Positions 14,843-27,300 of a DNA stretch of 64,000 bases are shown in pieces. The first letter of the stretch is position 1; every line of letters starts with the position of its first letter. The notes under the pieces were generated by a model, which worked only from the letters and a program-made list of their open reading frames with translations, ran no database searches and had not been told where the DNA came from. Source of the DNA: Coniferiporia sulphurascens (lineage: Eukaryota > Basidiomycota > Agaricomycetes > Hymenochaetales > Hymenochaetaceae). The stretch is taken from the NCBI GenBank assembly GCA_002794785.1, contig NBBA01000021.1, forward strand, positions 62,001-126,000, in the 5' to 3' direction. A program made the position numbers and the translations under genes.

Positions 14843-16595
14843 ATGACCATGAAGACAAAGTCGGAGAACGGTGTCACCACCGTTATTAACCAGGAGCAGG
14901 TCGTCATCCCTGATCTGACCGTCAAGGACCTCCTGTCCGCGATCCCGTCAGTGCCTGTTACTTCACCACGAAAATGCTTTGTGCTAACCCCTATCCACCC
15001 ACAGCTCTCATTGTTTCCAGAGGTCCGCTTTCAAGTCGTCGCTTTACATGTGCGTGTCTCTTTTCTTTTTTCGCGTGCTAGTTCTGAGACGTCTATTCTC
15101 AGTGTATGGGATCTCCTGCTCCTTGGTGCGACATACAAGGCAGCGACCTATCTCGACGCGCGTGTCTCCCCGGAGTTCATCCAGCTACCCAGCCCGTACC
15201 TGTATAGCCTCGGTCGGTTTGCAGTATGGGCATTATACAGCTTCTTCGCTGGGCTCTGGGGCACGGGCATTTGGGTCATTGGCCACGAGTGTGGGCACCA
15301 GGCCTTCTCTGAGAGCAAGCTCGTCAACAACGTTATGGGGTGGATTCTTCATTCGGCGTGAGTATTTTCCGAAATAGAGATGTACTGCCCCTCTTCGCTT
15401 CGCTTCAGTTCCGGTTTTTATTAATGACCGGGATCAAATTCTCTTTGATCCTTTGGGAATCGACCTGTCTAACTCTTTTTCGGTAGTGTTGGTGTTCCAT
15501 ACCACTCGTGGCGTATCACCCATGCAAAGCACCATGCATCCACTGGGCATATGACTCAGGACCAGGTCCATGTACCCAAAACTCGTTCGCAGCTTGGCCT
15601 TCCCCCACTTGACCCCGCAAGGGAGGATCTCTACGGCGGCAGTATTTCGGATGAAGTCAAGAAGGAGCTCTGGGATGCCATCGGTGACTCGCCCATTGGT
15701 GCGTCAGCAAACGCCGCGCTCACGATGGTTAGTGCACATTGCTTCGATTTTTGGATAGCGTTTTCACTCAATACGGATTATAATACAGATCTTTGGCTGG
15801 CCGCTTTACATAACGATCAACGCCTCTGGTCAGAGGCGTTACCCGAAGGGCACTAACCGTATGTTGTCTTTATTGTTTATTGTTTCAAGTCTAAATGTTA
15901 TTCTTCACGTAGACTTCACTCCTGGAGCTCCGCTTTTCAAGCCTCACGAATATTTCGGGATTGTTCTCTCCGACATTGGCTTCTTCCTCTGGGTGGCCGG
16001 GCTCGCATACTGGTCTTACTCGCGTGGATTTGGAGAGATGCTCCGTGTTTACTTTGCGCCGTACCTTTGGGTGAACCACTGGCTAGTGCTTATCACCTTC
16101 CTCCAACACACCGACCCGCTCCTCCCCCACTACCGTGCTCCTGAGTTCACATTCCCGCGTGGCGCGCTTGCGACTTTTGATCGCAACTTGCTAGGAGACC
16201 TGGGACCTATCGGCGCGTGGCTTGGCGCAATGGCTACTCACGGTATCTCGGAGACGCACGTTCTGCATCATGTTTCGAGCAAGATTCCCCACTACAACGC
16301 CTGGGAGGCAACGTATGCGCTGAGGGAGCGTCTTGCGCGCGCTGGAATCAAGCTCCAGGGCAGGCCTGGTGGTTGGTCGGAACTGTACAGGGTGTACAGA
16401 CAGTGCAAGGTTGGTCATAAGCTTTACTATCGTTGACAGTGTCGCTGACGTAATCTGTACTAGTTCGTTGAGGATGAGGGAAACATTATCTTTTACAAGA
16501 ACGCATACGGTCTTGCGGCCTCGCGTCCAACTTGCATTGATAGTGCAGTCAATGACTCCGGTGTCGAGGTCGGCTCATCCAAGGGCAGCGACTAG
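14843..16595 (+). CDS. FAD2: Delta-12 (oleate) fatty acid desaturase
   Basis: ER membrane di-iron enzyme that introduces the second double bond into oleoyl chains to make linoleate. Exons read in phase as 14843-14946, 15005-15049, 15103-15357, 15487-15727, 15789-15858, 15913-16409 and 16464-16595, giving 447 residues, normal for the family. The three histidine boxes are all present: HECGH, HAKHH (within YHSWRITHAKHHASTGHM) and HVLHH. The N-terminal IPSHCFQRSAFKSSLY block and the KGTNHFTPGAPLF segment are diagnostic of fungal delta-12 enzymes. Hydrophobic helices flank the boxes (WALYSFFAGLWGTGIWVIGH; IVLSDIGFFLWVAGLAYW). Two closely spaced ATGs (MTMKTK) make the exact start slightly uncertain. 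A delta-15 or bifunctional activity cannot be excluded from sequence alone. Confidence 0.96.
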
Positions 16596-17587
16596 ATGTT
16601 TTGGCTCTTATTTTAGTGTTGGGGAGATGATGACATATTCCGATGTCTTAGATGCACTTGGCTGTCGGTGGCAACGTTCTACTTTAATGACTGTCTCCTT
16701 GACCATTTTTACGGCTGTTTAGACTGATAGATGAAAAGTATTTGAAAAATGAAATTAAACACCTCTTCTTTTTGAGTTCGGTTGCCTTTAGTCCCGAGAA
16801 GGGGGACGACAACGTTAATCATTATGCTAGTCACGCGGTCGTCAACCTAGCGACCAATCGAAAGCTTCGACTGTATCCACTGGTACATATCCACCTATCA
16901 TGTCTTTGGATTACATGGTTGTCCCGCTCTTAAGCTCGGATTATTATCCTTTGTACTGTGATCATCGAAGTCGCTCAATCAAGTGCTGGTTCGTTGCTTG
17001 TTCCCACGGATTAATTGGGTACCGTGGGCTCAGAATTACGCTTCTTAGTGCTGTGTTGTTCAAGTCTAGACCCTCTCTTTCGGAAACATCGCAAATCAAC
17101 GCAAGGCACTCGTCTATCTATCGGACAACTTGTACTTTGCGAGCATCATGATCTTTGATGTGGACGCCTTAAGTTTCCAGGGACAGTAGTGATGAGGTGC
17201 TCGTGACCGCAGCTCCTGGACAGTGCCGCCTTGTTGTGCTGCGGGGTGCCCGGTCGACCCTCGACGCCTGTCACTAACGGACAATAAAAATAGATCTCTA
17301 TAGCTGATGCTGATGGAGAGTATTAATACCACAAGGCTGTCGTCTGCATAGGCCCCCCTTTTCCCTCTCACCTAGTCTGAGTTCGCCCCCTCTAGTCGAC
17401 TGCACGGCGGGGACCTGGTCGATTACGGTTATATCTCGACTGCAGCCCGCTTGTACAACTTTGTAACGTCTTGCGGCTCTGTGCCGGCCACAGACGCTGC
17501 GTACTGCGGAGAAGTGATTCCAACTTGATTGTTGGAGTCTGTTTCTGTCTGGTCTGGACCAGGGCTGTCTGTGAAGAAGTGTTCACT
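16596..17587. other. 1 kb intergenic, nothing recognised
   Basis: AT-balanced sequence holding the desaturase 3' flank and the promoter of the next gene. Reading frames are short and show no domain, splice pattern or repeat worth naming. Confidence 0.6.
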
Positions 17588-18624
17588 ATGTTCTGGGGCT
17601 ACGTTCTCGGTGTTTTCGGTCTTATTCTCCTGTTCGAAGGCGGGCTGGCGTATCCTGTTGGCGATGTGAGAGATGCGTCCGCTGTGTCTTCTATGGCCCC
17701 GCCGGACGGTCTGCCCTTCGCAAGGCAGTAAGCTTGTTTTTATATATACTGTCCTCCTCCTCTGCGATTCTGACGCGAGGTCTCCATAAGTTATTCTGAA
17801 TTTCAGGTATTTCCCACAGTGTTATATTTGTCCTCTACGCCTTCCCGATCACTGTACCACGTACATTGGCCAGATTTCCGACGGGGTCGGCGGGGCTGCT
17901 GATGAAGAGGCGATCGCGGTATTTGTTGGTGAGAGACAAACGCCTTTGATCGCTGTCAGAATGGATATTAATTTCGAGCTGGAAATAAAAAAGAGCCGTT
18001 TGAGACAGTGGACCTCGCAGCTGTTCCTTATGGGTTATACGATATGTTAATGGTGGCCAAAGAAGCTGTGGATGATGCAGAGGCGGAGCTGTTTGAACCT
18101 GCGCTGGCTGTTGCGGAAGCGGAAAACGATAAATCACTAGGTAAAAGCCGTTCCCACCCTCGTCTTAAGGTATGCACGGTGGCTGATTTGCTTAGCCCAA
18201 GCTCTGGAAGTGGGAAAACTGAAGAACCGGGTTCTCTATGCTACGGTAAGTATTGTGCGGTTGATTTTCTGCTGGACATTTATTCAAACGTATTTTCGTC
18301 TGGTCAGGCGATAGTGCAGGGGTTGAAGATCAAAGTGAGATGTATTGTGAAGAGTGCACTAATAATTTGGTCTAAAGTTTGGATTTGTTACATAGGCAGC
18401 GCGCGACAAGGCTATGGGCGTCGAGGATCCGTACGAGGAACTTGACCGTGTCTATGCCGAGTGAGTGTGATATTGATAACTGTCGTAATGTGGAGTTCGC
18501 TGAGAAAACCCTGTTGTGGTTTCCCAGGGATTACCTTCAGTGGACGATTGACGCTGACAAGAAAAACGCTGGGAAGACGTCGGCGAACGCGCTCAATCTT
18601 AGTGGGGAGTCGAATGTAAAATAG
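17588..18624 (+). CDS. Unknown small protein with N-terminal signal peptide
   Basis: Not recognised. Six exons join in phase (17588-17727, 17807-17928, 18009-18245, 18308-18334, 18400-18460, 18528-18624) to encode about 227 residues. The first exon starts MFWGYVLGVFGLILLFEGG, a classic signal peptide, with likely cleavage soon after GGLAYP. The mature part has a Cys cluster (FPQCYICPLRLPDHCTTY), then an Ala/Glu-rich helical segment (AKEAVDDAEAELFEPAL), and ends LSGESNVK with no GPI signal or later transmembrane segment. The fourth exon is only 27 bases. The conserved phase across five introns, each with acceptable donor and acceptor, argues for a real gene. It could be a lineage-specific secreted protein. 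No function is claimed. Confidence 0.6.
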
Positions 18625-18731
18625 ATACTGGTTGATAAAAACAAATAAAAAACAACTTAAATGGAGATTTCGTCGTCGCCTTCGAATGAGAGAGGGACGG
18701 TGCCATTAATTGTGAGCGTCAATGTGGCTGG

Positions 18732-18764
<33 letters not shown>

Positions 18765-19112
18765 AGCAGTCTAAGGCTGAGACGCCGGTTACTGACACCT
18801 GAAGAATATTTCAGCTTGAAGAAAGGGGTTTAGATGAAGAGTTCGTGCAACAGGTCTAGGAAAAGTATCAGATATTTATCTCAGGAATAGATGATAAAGC
18901 TATTCCCACATGTACTGTAGTGTTATACTACTAACTTATACACTTGAGGAAATGTCCAGACGGACCTTTGTGTGATTTGGATACACCCTGATTTCAAATC
19001 ATTCGGAATGACCCGTATGTCACGTGTATTTCCCTCGCGAAGCCAGATTGGGAAACCCATGATCGACACTGGTAATTCTTCAGTTCAGCACTTTAGTGCG
19101 CTACACCCAAGA
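18625..19112. other. Intergenic with (CTA)n microsatellite
   Basis: Nearly 500 bases between the secreted-type gene and Sas10. The only notable element is the trinucleotide repeat at 18732-18764; the rest shows nothing recognisable. Confidence 0.65.
18732..18764 (+). repeat. (CTA)n microsatellite
   Basis: About eleven uninterrupted copies of CTA in intergenic DNA roughly 350 bases upstream of the Sas10/Utp3 start. Confidence 0.95.
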
Positions 19113-21334
19113 ATGCCTCGTCGACGTGCTTCAAAGGGGCAGCCCACGGCAAAGAGAGGAAAGAAATCCAGCTCCATAAAACGCTGGAACAAGCTAGATG
19201 ACATCCCGCTCGATGAGGTCGACCAATGTGAGTCGTCCCTGTCCCTGCGCATATCTGCTTTGTGTCTGACTTGGACTAGTCCATGAGCAGCGGGATAAAA
19301 TTCTTCTTGAGGGAGATGATGCTGTACCTGGAAGCGACCTCGATGATGATGAGGTGTTTGCACTGAAGGGTCTCGCTGAGTCCTCCGAGGACGAAGATAG
19401 CTTTGGTGAGGAGGAGGATGAGACTGGGGAAGAGGAAGAAGAGGCGCCCCGGGTGAAGTCTAAGGACAAGACCAAGCCCTCCAAAAAGGCTTCCAAGAAG
19501 CATGCGAAGAGCTCTGACGAAGAGTCTAGCGAGGAAGAAGAGGAAGAGGAGTCATGGGGGAAGAAGAAATCGGCGTACTACTCGTCAAACGCAGCGCAGC
19601 TAGAGTCGGACGACGAAGAGGCGCACGAAATGGAAGAGCAGGAGGCGATGCGGCTGCAGGCAAAACTACGCGAGCCTATGCATGAGGAAGACTTCGGTTA
19701 CGGCGATGCGTTACAGAGCACGATAGACTTTAAGGTCACAGAGTACGTTTCTGTTAGCCCTGCGTTTTCCCTCTTTTTCGCTTATGAGAAAACTAGTGAT
19801 TTCTGGAACTCAGTGGAAAAGCCGGTGTCTGCCCCTATAGGCACTGATAGAATCTCGATTTTGCGTCACTTGGAGAAGACTAGCCCGGAGACGCTAGCAC
19901 TTGCGCAAGAGTGGGAAGACGTTGCGCAGTCCATCGTCAAGACCGAACAGAAGATTATCGTGTAAGTTTTATTACTTCATGCAGGCTTGCTTAAGAATTA
20001 CTTTTGCTAACGAAAATAGACAGATTGGAAAAAGCCGACCCTAATGACAAAATTCTCGGTTTAATCCATATTCATCACCGTATGTGATGTTTTCTTTTCT
20101 GTGAAGCATCTATGCTAATGGATAGTCCAGAGACGCAGCTAACGTATGCCGCTCTCCTGGCCTTCTACCTGCATCTGCGTGCCTCTGAGAAATACTCAGC
20201 AAGACCAGAGTTGCTTAGACAACATCCCATCCTGAAACGGCTTCTGACTTTGAAGCAGAGTCTTTCCACCCTCGAAGACCTCAACTTCGCCATGTCAGAC
20301 TCGGAGGACGACTTCGACTCTGATGATGATGATGATTTCAGTCCGGAAGAAGAGTTTGATACTTGGCTTGCCACCCGAAGCGGAGGGCTCGATGTCGGAG
20401 AGCTCGAAGAGCTACTTGCGGGTGTGAAGGCTCAAAATAATGAGTTAGAAGGTCTAAGGAAGAAGTCCAAAGTCAAGTCGGGTCCCGAACAACCGCCAAA
20501 GAAAAAGCAGAAGGTTGTAAATGGCAAGGCGCTTGCAAAAGTCACGTTCGATCTCGAGGAGCCGACCCTAACGAAGTCCAGGTCGTCATCTTCCAGGAGG
20601 GATCCATCAGCAGATGCGTTTGGCGAGGCCAGTTCTCTTTCGACTGCAGATGCGGAGGATAAGGGCGTTCGGAGGAAGGCACTGCGCTTCCACACTTCAA
20701 GGATCGAGAGCGCCAACGCACGCCGGCAAGGTGCTAGGAACGCTATGGGTGGTGACGATGACGTTCCATACCGGGATCGTAGGAAGCAGGGCGAAAAGCA
20801 GAAACGGGCGGATTTGGGTGCAGGTGGTGATGACTTAGATGACGCTGAGCCAGAATCGCGCGAACAGCCGAGGAAGCGTGAACGCGATGAGGAAAGCGAC
20901 GATTCTGAGGGCAGCGAGGAAGATGGTGAAGATGGTTACTATTCACTAATCAAAAAGCAAAAGAAGGCCAAGAAGGAACGGGAGAAAGCTCAATACGATG
21001 CATTGAAGGAGGCAAATCGGTGAGTTTTCAGAGAATTGGAAGTAAGAGAAGGAGAATGCTCAAAATTTTCACTATGATTAGTGTCGACTTCGATGATAAA
21101 TCTGTCGGCGGCCAACGTTCCATTACTCGGGCTATTCTAGCAAACAAGGGCCTTACGCCGAAACGCGGAAAGAGCGTGCGTAACCCTCGCGTCAAGAAAC
21201 GGCAGAAGTTCGAGAAAGCCAAGAAGAAGCTGTCATCTCAAAAGGCGGTTTATAAGGGTGGCATCGGCGACACCGGGCATTACGATGGCGAGAGATCGGG
21301 TATATCCAAAGTCATCAAGAGCGTCAAGTTGTAG
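19113..21334 (+). CDS. UTP3: Sas10/Utp3, small-subunit processome protein
   Basis: Nucleolar U3 snoRNP/SSU-processome component needed for 18S rRNA maturation. Starts MPRRRASKGQPTAKRGKK, a basic N-terminus. After one intron comes an acidic serine-rich region (SSEDEDSFGEEEDETGEEE), then WGKKKSAYYSSN and a Glu-rich helix. The central Sas10/Utp3/C1D domain is seen in LTYAALLAFYLHLRASEKY, RPELLRQHPILKRLLTLKQS and LSTLEDLNF. The last exon is the Sas10 C-terminal domain: RSITRAILANKGLTPKRGK, VRNPRVKKRQKFEKAKKK and GERSGISKVIKSVKL at the very end. Five introns are inferred, and the SSU-processome motifs are collinear with fungal homologues. No lesion seen. Identification rests on both the C1D-like centre and the C-terminal domain. 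Confidence 0.95.
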
Positions 21335-21725
21335 TTCTTGTAGGTGAGGTTGTCTTTGAGCCACTGTCCTCCTTTCATGTACTTACATGTCCTATGCCCG
21401 CGCTTTACAAAGACTTTTGTCTTTCCTTTGTAAAAGTATCGTTAGGTGAGACCTTATGCTATCATTGTTTCAATTCCCTGTGGCTGATCGGGCGCTTCCG
21501 GTGTTCTCAGTATTGGTTCTAGTCCTTTGAATAATATGCAATGGCGAGGACGATGTGGTTTGTCCACCGTGGCCCTTCAGAAAGTGGCTGGAGCAAAGGT
21601 GGTCGTAAATATATTCGGTGGAGGTTGCTGATGAGGTCTTGTGAATTCCCGCTTCTCTACGCCATCCACCTGCTGTTGCTGTCCTTGTCGCTGCTGCCAC
21701 CTTTTCTGTCGCCGTTTTAAACCTC
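21335..21725. other. 391-base intergenic, nothing recognised
   Basis: Tail of Sas10 and promoter of the EPL1-like gene. No repeat or extra gene seen. Confidence 0.6.
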
Positions 21726-22963
21726 ATGCCATCCCGTAAGATGCGAGTGTCGTGGACTGCGCGTAGGAAAATAATCAAGGGCTGTGTTGATGTCGCCGCC
21801 GTCGCCCCAAAGGGAGAAGAAAGCGCGCTGACTGGGGATATTGAATCTACGGAACGCGATGTGAGTTTTACATGGTTCTAGCGGCCCGCGTGAGACAGCA
21901 TGCGTTGGTGCTAACGCGGAAGGCATTCAGGAGCTTCATCTGCAACTAGTTATTTCGGGTGCCTGTAATTTGAGTGAACGGGCGGACACGCCGAAGAGCC
22001 ACGCGAGATACACGATCATCCCCACCCCTAATATATGGAAGCTTGAGGATAAAACTGTCAATGAACTCTATCCGCACGGGAAATGGAACGAAACTGTTAC
22101 TTACATTAAGTCCTCCCGAACAATTAATGAATATCGGAACTACGCGATCGCGGGAGATTTCATATACACCATGGACGAGCGCGACATGAATTGGCTCAGC
22201 GAAAACAGACTGGCTATACATAGAGGAGAAGCGCATCCTCAGCGTCCATCAAGCACAAGGATCGCAGGAAGTTTGCCAGCCGCCTTACAACCCACGCCTC
22301 AGGACGAAGACTATTTTGAGCTCATTATGGGACTCTTCGAGAGGGTAACGCGTTTTTCACAGGGCCCTTTCGTTGTCTTCCACGTTTCCTTTGGCTGAGA
22401 CAAGCAATTTTTTCTGACAGTCTTTTCACGACCGGGATGGAGCATCCGATGTTGTTCCCGAATTCGACAACTATTTCGCTCGTGTATTCGAAGCCGGTCT
22501 TGTCCCAGGGGATTTCGCCAGCTACATCCTTCCAAGAGGAATCCCGCCACCCTCGGAATTCGTGCGGATGGCTCGCATGGTCTATCCACACTGGCGTCAG
22601 TGCAAATTCGAGCGAAAGGGCCAAAGGATTATGCCTCAGCTGAGCGTATGTCCTGGCATACCTTTTCGATAGTCACCAGCCGACTCAGTGTTTGTGAAGT
22701 TGGGCAGATCCGGAGTTGACGACGACGATCCCTACGCCTGTTTCAGGGCACGACCTCGTAAAGACAAAACACTCCGCCCTCGCCCCAATGTGATGTCCCC
22801 CGAAGACGAATTGCTAGCAGCCAAAGAGGTATGCGAGCCTATACTCAAGCTAGCCCAAGAAATTCTGGCCTGTTCGATACAAAGGCGCAAGAACTATCTG
22901 GAGTTGAAACTGGACTGGGAAATACACAAGGGGCTCATTGACCTGCTACACCGGGTCCCCTGA
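21726..22963 (+). CDS. Short EPL1 (Enhancer of polycomb-like) paralogue
   Basis: EPL1 scaffolds the NuA4/piccolo histone acetyltransferase. Exons 21726-21860, 21931-22344, 22421-22645 and 22700-22963 join in phase to 345 residues. Collinear EPL1 features: N-terminal basic MPSRKMRVSWTARRKI; ELHLQLVISGA; IPTPNIWKLEDKTVNELYP; TYIKSSRTINE; the hallmark FIYTMDERDMNWLSENR; DEDYFELIMGLFER; IPPPSEFVRMARMVYPHW; RKGQRIMPQLS; and DPYACFRARPRK followed by a coiled helix. It stops just after this EPcA region, while fungal EPL1 usually runs on for several hundred more residues. The third intron uses the acceptor after TTTGTGAAG; other acceptors would cause stops. It may be a diverged paralogue rather than the main EPL1. 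NuA4 membership is inference. Confidence 0.82.
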
Positions 22964-24309
22964 TGTTGAGAGGATGGTTATTGTTACTTTACTTAGTCTG
23001 AGATTTGTTACATTTGAGAGAAACGTGCGTGTCTCCCCGGTAGAAGGCTTGTCCATTGTCAATGCCAAGGGATGAGTATCTGCTGCTGAGGGAGAACGGC
23101 GTTTGTGCGTGGCTAAAGTACGAGACTCTCGCCGCTGGTCGGTACGTTCGCCCTCAATAATTCTATTTTGCGACTAGTGCTAACAAAGAATATACAGAAA
23201 AGTTGATATTAATGCCTTAAAAAGGCTCAGGAGTCAGGGCCTTGGGGCTTACCACAATTAAAACGAGGACTACAGCATGCGAGAGAAAATGAGAGTAATT
23301 CTGTGGAAGAAGCTCTGGCGGAGTGAGCTGAGGACGCCGACAAGCCCGATGTGAGTGTCTGCGGTCGCTCTTTCCCATCTACTCAAAGAGTATTCACATG
23401 TATCTTTGCGTACCGCAGGGAGCCGATTGTAGAAGAGAAGGCGCCAAGAGGGGATGAAGCTCTCCGATCACAGCGAGGAGAGGTAATGGCAGGCCTTGAA
23501 ACGCGTGTGGGTGCACTTTCGCATGGAAAAGGAGGTTAACTGCGGAACTGGTCATTTACACCATGAAGGATGAAAGGTCCCGTTTTTTTGCCACGACCTG
23601 GGCGACCAAGACGAAGAGTACGGGCCGCGCACCCGCCGAGCAAGTTAAACATGTTTCGGACGTTTCGCGGACTCTGTTCCTGAGACGTCCTTTCGCCCAC
23701 GTACGTTAATCTTCTTGTATGTGCTGAAAATACGCGCATTGCTTGGGCGTGTTGGGACTGAGGCACATTAGTGGCACAGGTACCGAACCAGAACCAGAAG
23801 CTTGTTAATGTCCTTGGCGCCGATCCTGGTAAGAAAAGTACGCGGGAATGCGTCGATATACTACGTGAACGCTTTCGAATGGGTTTTACCAGCATGTACT
23901 CTTGTCTCGATGTTCCATGTGTTACGACGGTAGCCAACGATTACTTTAATAACGGATTGTATTTCATACCAAACAGACAGTCTTAATACGGTGGTCAAAA
24001 AAGTCTAGAGTGAACAGCAAAAACGTATAAAAAGGATCGAAGCGTACGAGCCTAATGATACACACGTCCGTCGTGAGAGTTGGGGAGGCAGGAAAGAATA
24101 GACACACGATTATCCATCCGTTTACAGACAAGACGTAAGAACACAAACAAAGGGAGGTAGCAGACACAACATGAAGATAATACAGATCAACCTCGGTACA
24201 TCAGGTGCGAGTAGGCTGCACTCTGAGAGATGTGCGAGAGATCTTGATCGGTCAACATCTTCGGCGAGGACGGATACATGCAAAACAGATTATCAGCCCG
24301 CGGATATGT
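22964..24309. other. 1.3 kb downstream of the EPL1-like gene, exon-like fragments only
   Basis: A possible coding fragment starts at 23057 (MPRDEYLLLRENGVCAWLKY), followed by a GTACGT donor and a plausible acceptor at about 23198 leading to KVDINALKRLRSQGLGAYHN and a stop. A further fragment lies near 23420-23540. Neither matches a family I know. The rest is the shared 3' flank with the convergent Zn2Cys6 gene. Confidence 0.35.
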
Positions 24310-27300
24310 TTAGATGGAGAGGGTTGTATTCACGGCATGCGTGTCTTGATGATGTTGGTGACGCGTATGGGACGAGCCCGCGCCGTTCTGGCTGTATGAA
24401 CTCGGCGAGGCCGAATCAATAGCCATTGGCTGTCCGTGAGTGGAGCTCTGCTGACCCTGGGGCATGACGACGGACGCCATGTGTGTAATGTCCGACTCCC
24501 CGGTGAGAGCACCCGCGTAGACGCGCTCCATCTCGATTGCCTCCTCGCCCGCCTCCTCGTATGCGTAATTGTACTGCTTGAGACCCGCGATACAGTTCGT
24601 GACCTCGGGCCGCCCCAGCCGCGCAAGTAATGTACCCGCGGTCAGGCAGCTAAAGTGCATAACGGCAGGGTCAAGTTTCTGAAAGAGGTTGATAGATATT
24701 AGCCTTAAAAAGGCACCGAATCTCCAGGGCTGAGTTAGAAACAAGACATACGAGGTAGCCATTTGAGGTGAGGACGCCAGTCTGTCAGTGCCAAAACATC
24801 AGCATAAAGTGGCTAACTCAATAATTAACATCAGAGACGCACCAGGCCAGCAATGCGAAGAGCACCGTGAAGTGCCTCGTCTAAAATCTTATGTTTAACA
24901 GACTCGATCGTCGGATTTCCTGGGACGTTCTGCATGGAATTCATCCGGATTGCCTCGTTGAACTCCTTGATACCGAAGTCGTCGACGGCGTTGAAGACAA
25001 TCACCCACATGACATGGTAAGTAGCATCGCTAGCACCTAAAATAAAATGAGAATTATATATCCTCATAACAGGTAATAATACAATAATAAATCTCACAAG
25101 CAGACACTGCAGACACGAAGTCCCACTCTGACTCAAAGTCGCTAGGGACTCCGACACGTGGGAGGTGCTCATCTCTCCAGTCGTTTAGGCCATTGACTAT
25201 ATTGCAGAGCGCGTCGAAGGGTATTCCATCGGATTCTGTGGATGGTCTCCACAGCTGTTTCGACATATGCCGAGCTATGCGTGCGAGAGCATGCGCAGCA
25301 CGGTAGTAACCCTAAATTCACCCTGTCAGAAAACCGTCCGATATTATCCTACGAAGTACCCACCAAAAACTTCATGAGACCGGGCAAACACTGTTAAAAA
25401 GGTGCTGGGAAGCCAAAGAAAGAAAGCGAATAGCGCACCTCGTATTGCTCCCTTGGCGACAACGACGCATTCTGTGCGTCGTGGATTTCGGCAGGTATTG
25501 GGTCGACCGTGTAAAAATCGATATCGTAGTCGTCATCGTCCCTGTTATTTTGATCTTCAGCTGCAGACCGCGGTTCGGCAAGACTATCGTTTCCCAGACT
25601 TACAGTTGCGGCTTCCGACGATAATAAGCAGAGTGGTATGCATCCTGTTTTTTTTATTACAATTAAGACCGGCTAGCAAAAGTCGAGGATTATGGATTAC
25701 CGCTAGACATGCCATCCACCATGCAAAGATCATCGTCCCCCGCGCCTCAGGGTCTTGAATATTAGTCATAACAGACTTATGATTAATCTGCGAGCCGGAA
25801 CTTAGTGAATCCGAAACGCAGGGAAAATGAATAATTGCTTACCTGCAAGACGAGTAGATGCCGAATGGCGCAAGTGAGCCAAAACCCATGGAAACCTAGA
25901 GAAATAAAACTTTATAATTTCTCCAGTATATGTACTTGAAATAACCCACCATCTGGATCCTCCGGTGTCTCTGCAAGAGAGAAAACAATTAGTATTTTAT
26001 GACAACAGCAGAATAGTACACACGATTCTGCAATGGCTCTATGAGCAGTGCAATAACAACATGGTCGACGGAACTAATGCGATGAACTTTCTCCGCCTCC
26101 GCAACCTCCCGAGCTCGATTGACAAGCGTGCGGGCGAGACGGCTTTGTCCGCCTGCGCCATCGCGGTCTGCTACGAGTAACGGATGTTCAGAGAATTTGG
26201 CGCCCCATGCAATCACTGTTGCAAGCAGAGCCGGGTGCAGCGGCTTCTCGGCAGATGCAGAGTGTGCTGAATTTGGTGTCTGCGGCTGCGGTGCGAGCGC
26301 TAGTTTAAGACGTGCACGGAACTGAGTCGGATTGAGTAGCGGGAGGCGTGTGTGGCAGATCTGGAAGAAAACTTCCACGAGATCTAGAGCAAATCTAATT
26401 TCGGGATCGTAAGATGGATGACACGAAGGAAGCGCATTAAGACGCACTCAACGCGGAAGGCATCACTTTCGAGGCGCTTGCTCATGTCTCCCCATTCGTT
26501 GTATGTCGGTGACCGGCCGCGGGAGGCCGCAGTAAACGATGCCGGGTCACTAGAACGCGATCAGAGCTAGAATATGAATCAACGGTAAAGGGGAATTACG
26601 TCGGCCCCTCAGGCGAAAATAGATAGGCTAGCAGCTGAGTCGTCGCTGCTTGTGGGGAAGAGCGCGAGTTCGGCAGCTGATACGGTAGAGACAGTGAATA
26701 CTGCGTCCCATACGGACGATTTCCCTGGCTAGCAGCGTTCACAGGGGGAGTGTCCCCCGGGGGCGTTCTACTAATATAATTTGTCAAAACACGTCATCAA
26801 CGCCTAAGAGATGAGAAGAGACAAACGAGGTTGAGCTCGATGCGCTCGGCGAGCCACTGCCGGAAAGAGTCATGAGCGCCGGGTTACTTGCTGCCAAAGG
26901 AATTGATGTGCCTACTTTACGTTTGCCGAGCTCGACGCCCGTGGTCGACGGCTCACGCCAGAGACGCGTCTCTTTTCCGACGTGGCTTGCTGCACATAGT
27001 GTCTATAAAGACGTTTCGATGGGTTTGAGGCCGGACAGGAAAGACGTGTACGTACGTGCAAGGGTAATTTTTCGAAATGCAATGCTAGCATATGCGGAGC
27101 GGGGCGTTGAGGAGACTATATGCTGCTTACAAGGCACGAACTAACCTGGCACTGGAGGTACAGAGACAATTTAGCAGGCGAAAGACGAAGGTGCGCGGAT
27201 AACATACCTTGTCTTGACCTGGAAGCTGGGTGCACCTTACCTTGCGCGCCCTGTGGAAATACGACAAAAATTAGAAACATGCCCACCACAGGCGATGCAG

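Noticed and set aside
22646..22699. Frameshift in the EPL1-like gene near 22650.
   Set aside because: Most acceptors give a stop, but using the acceptor after TTTGTGAAG restores frame with a normal 54-base intron.
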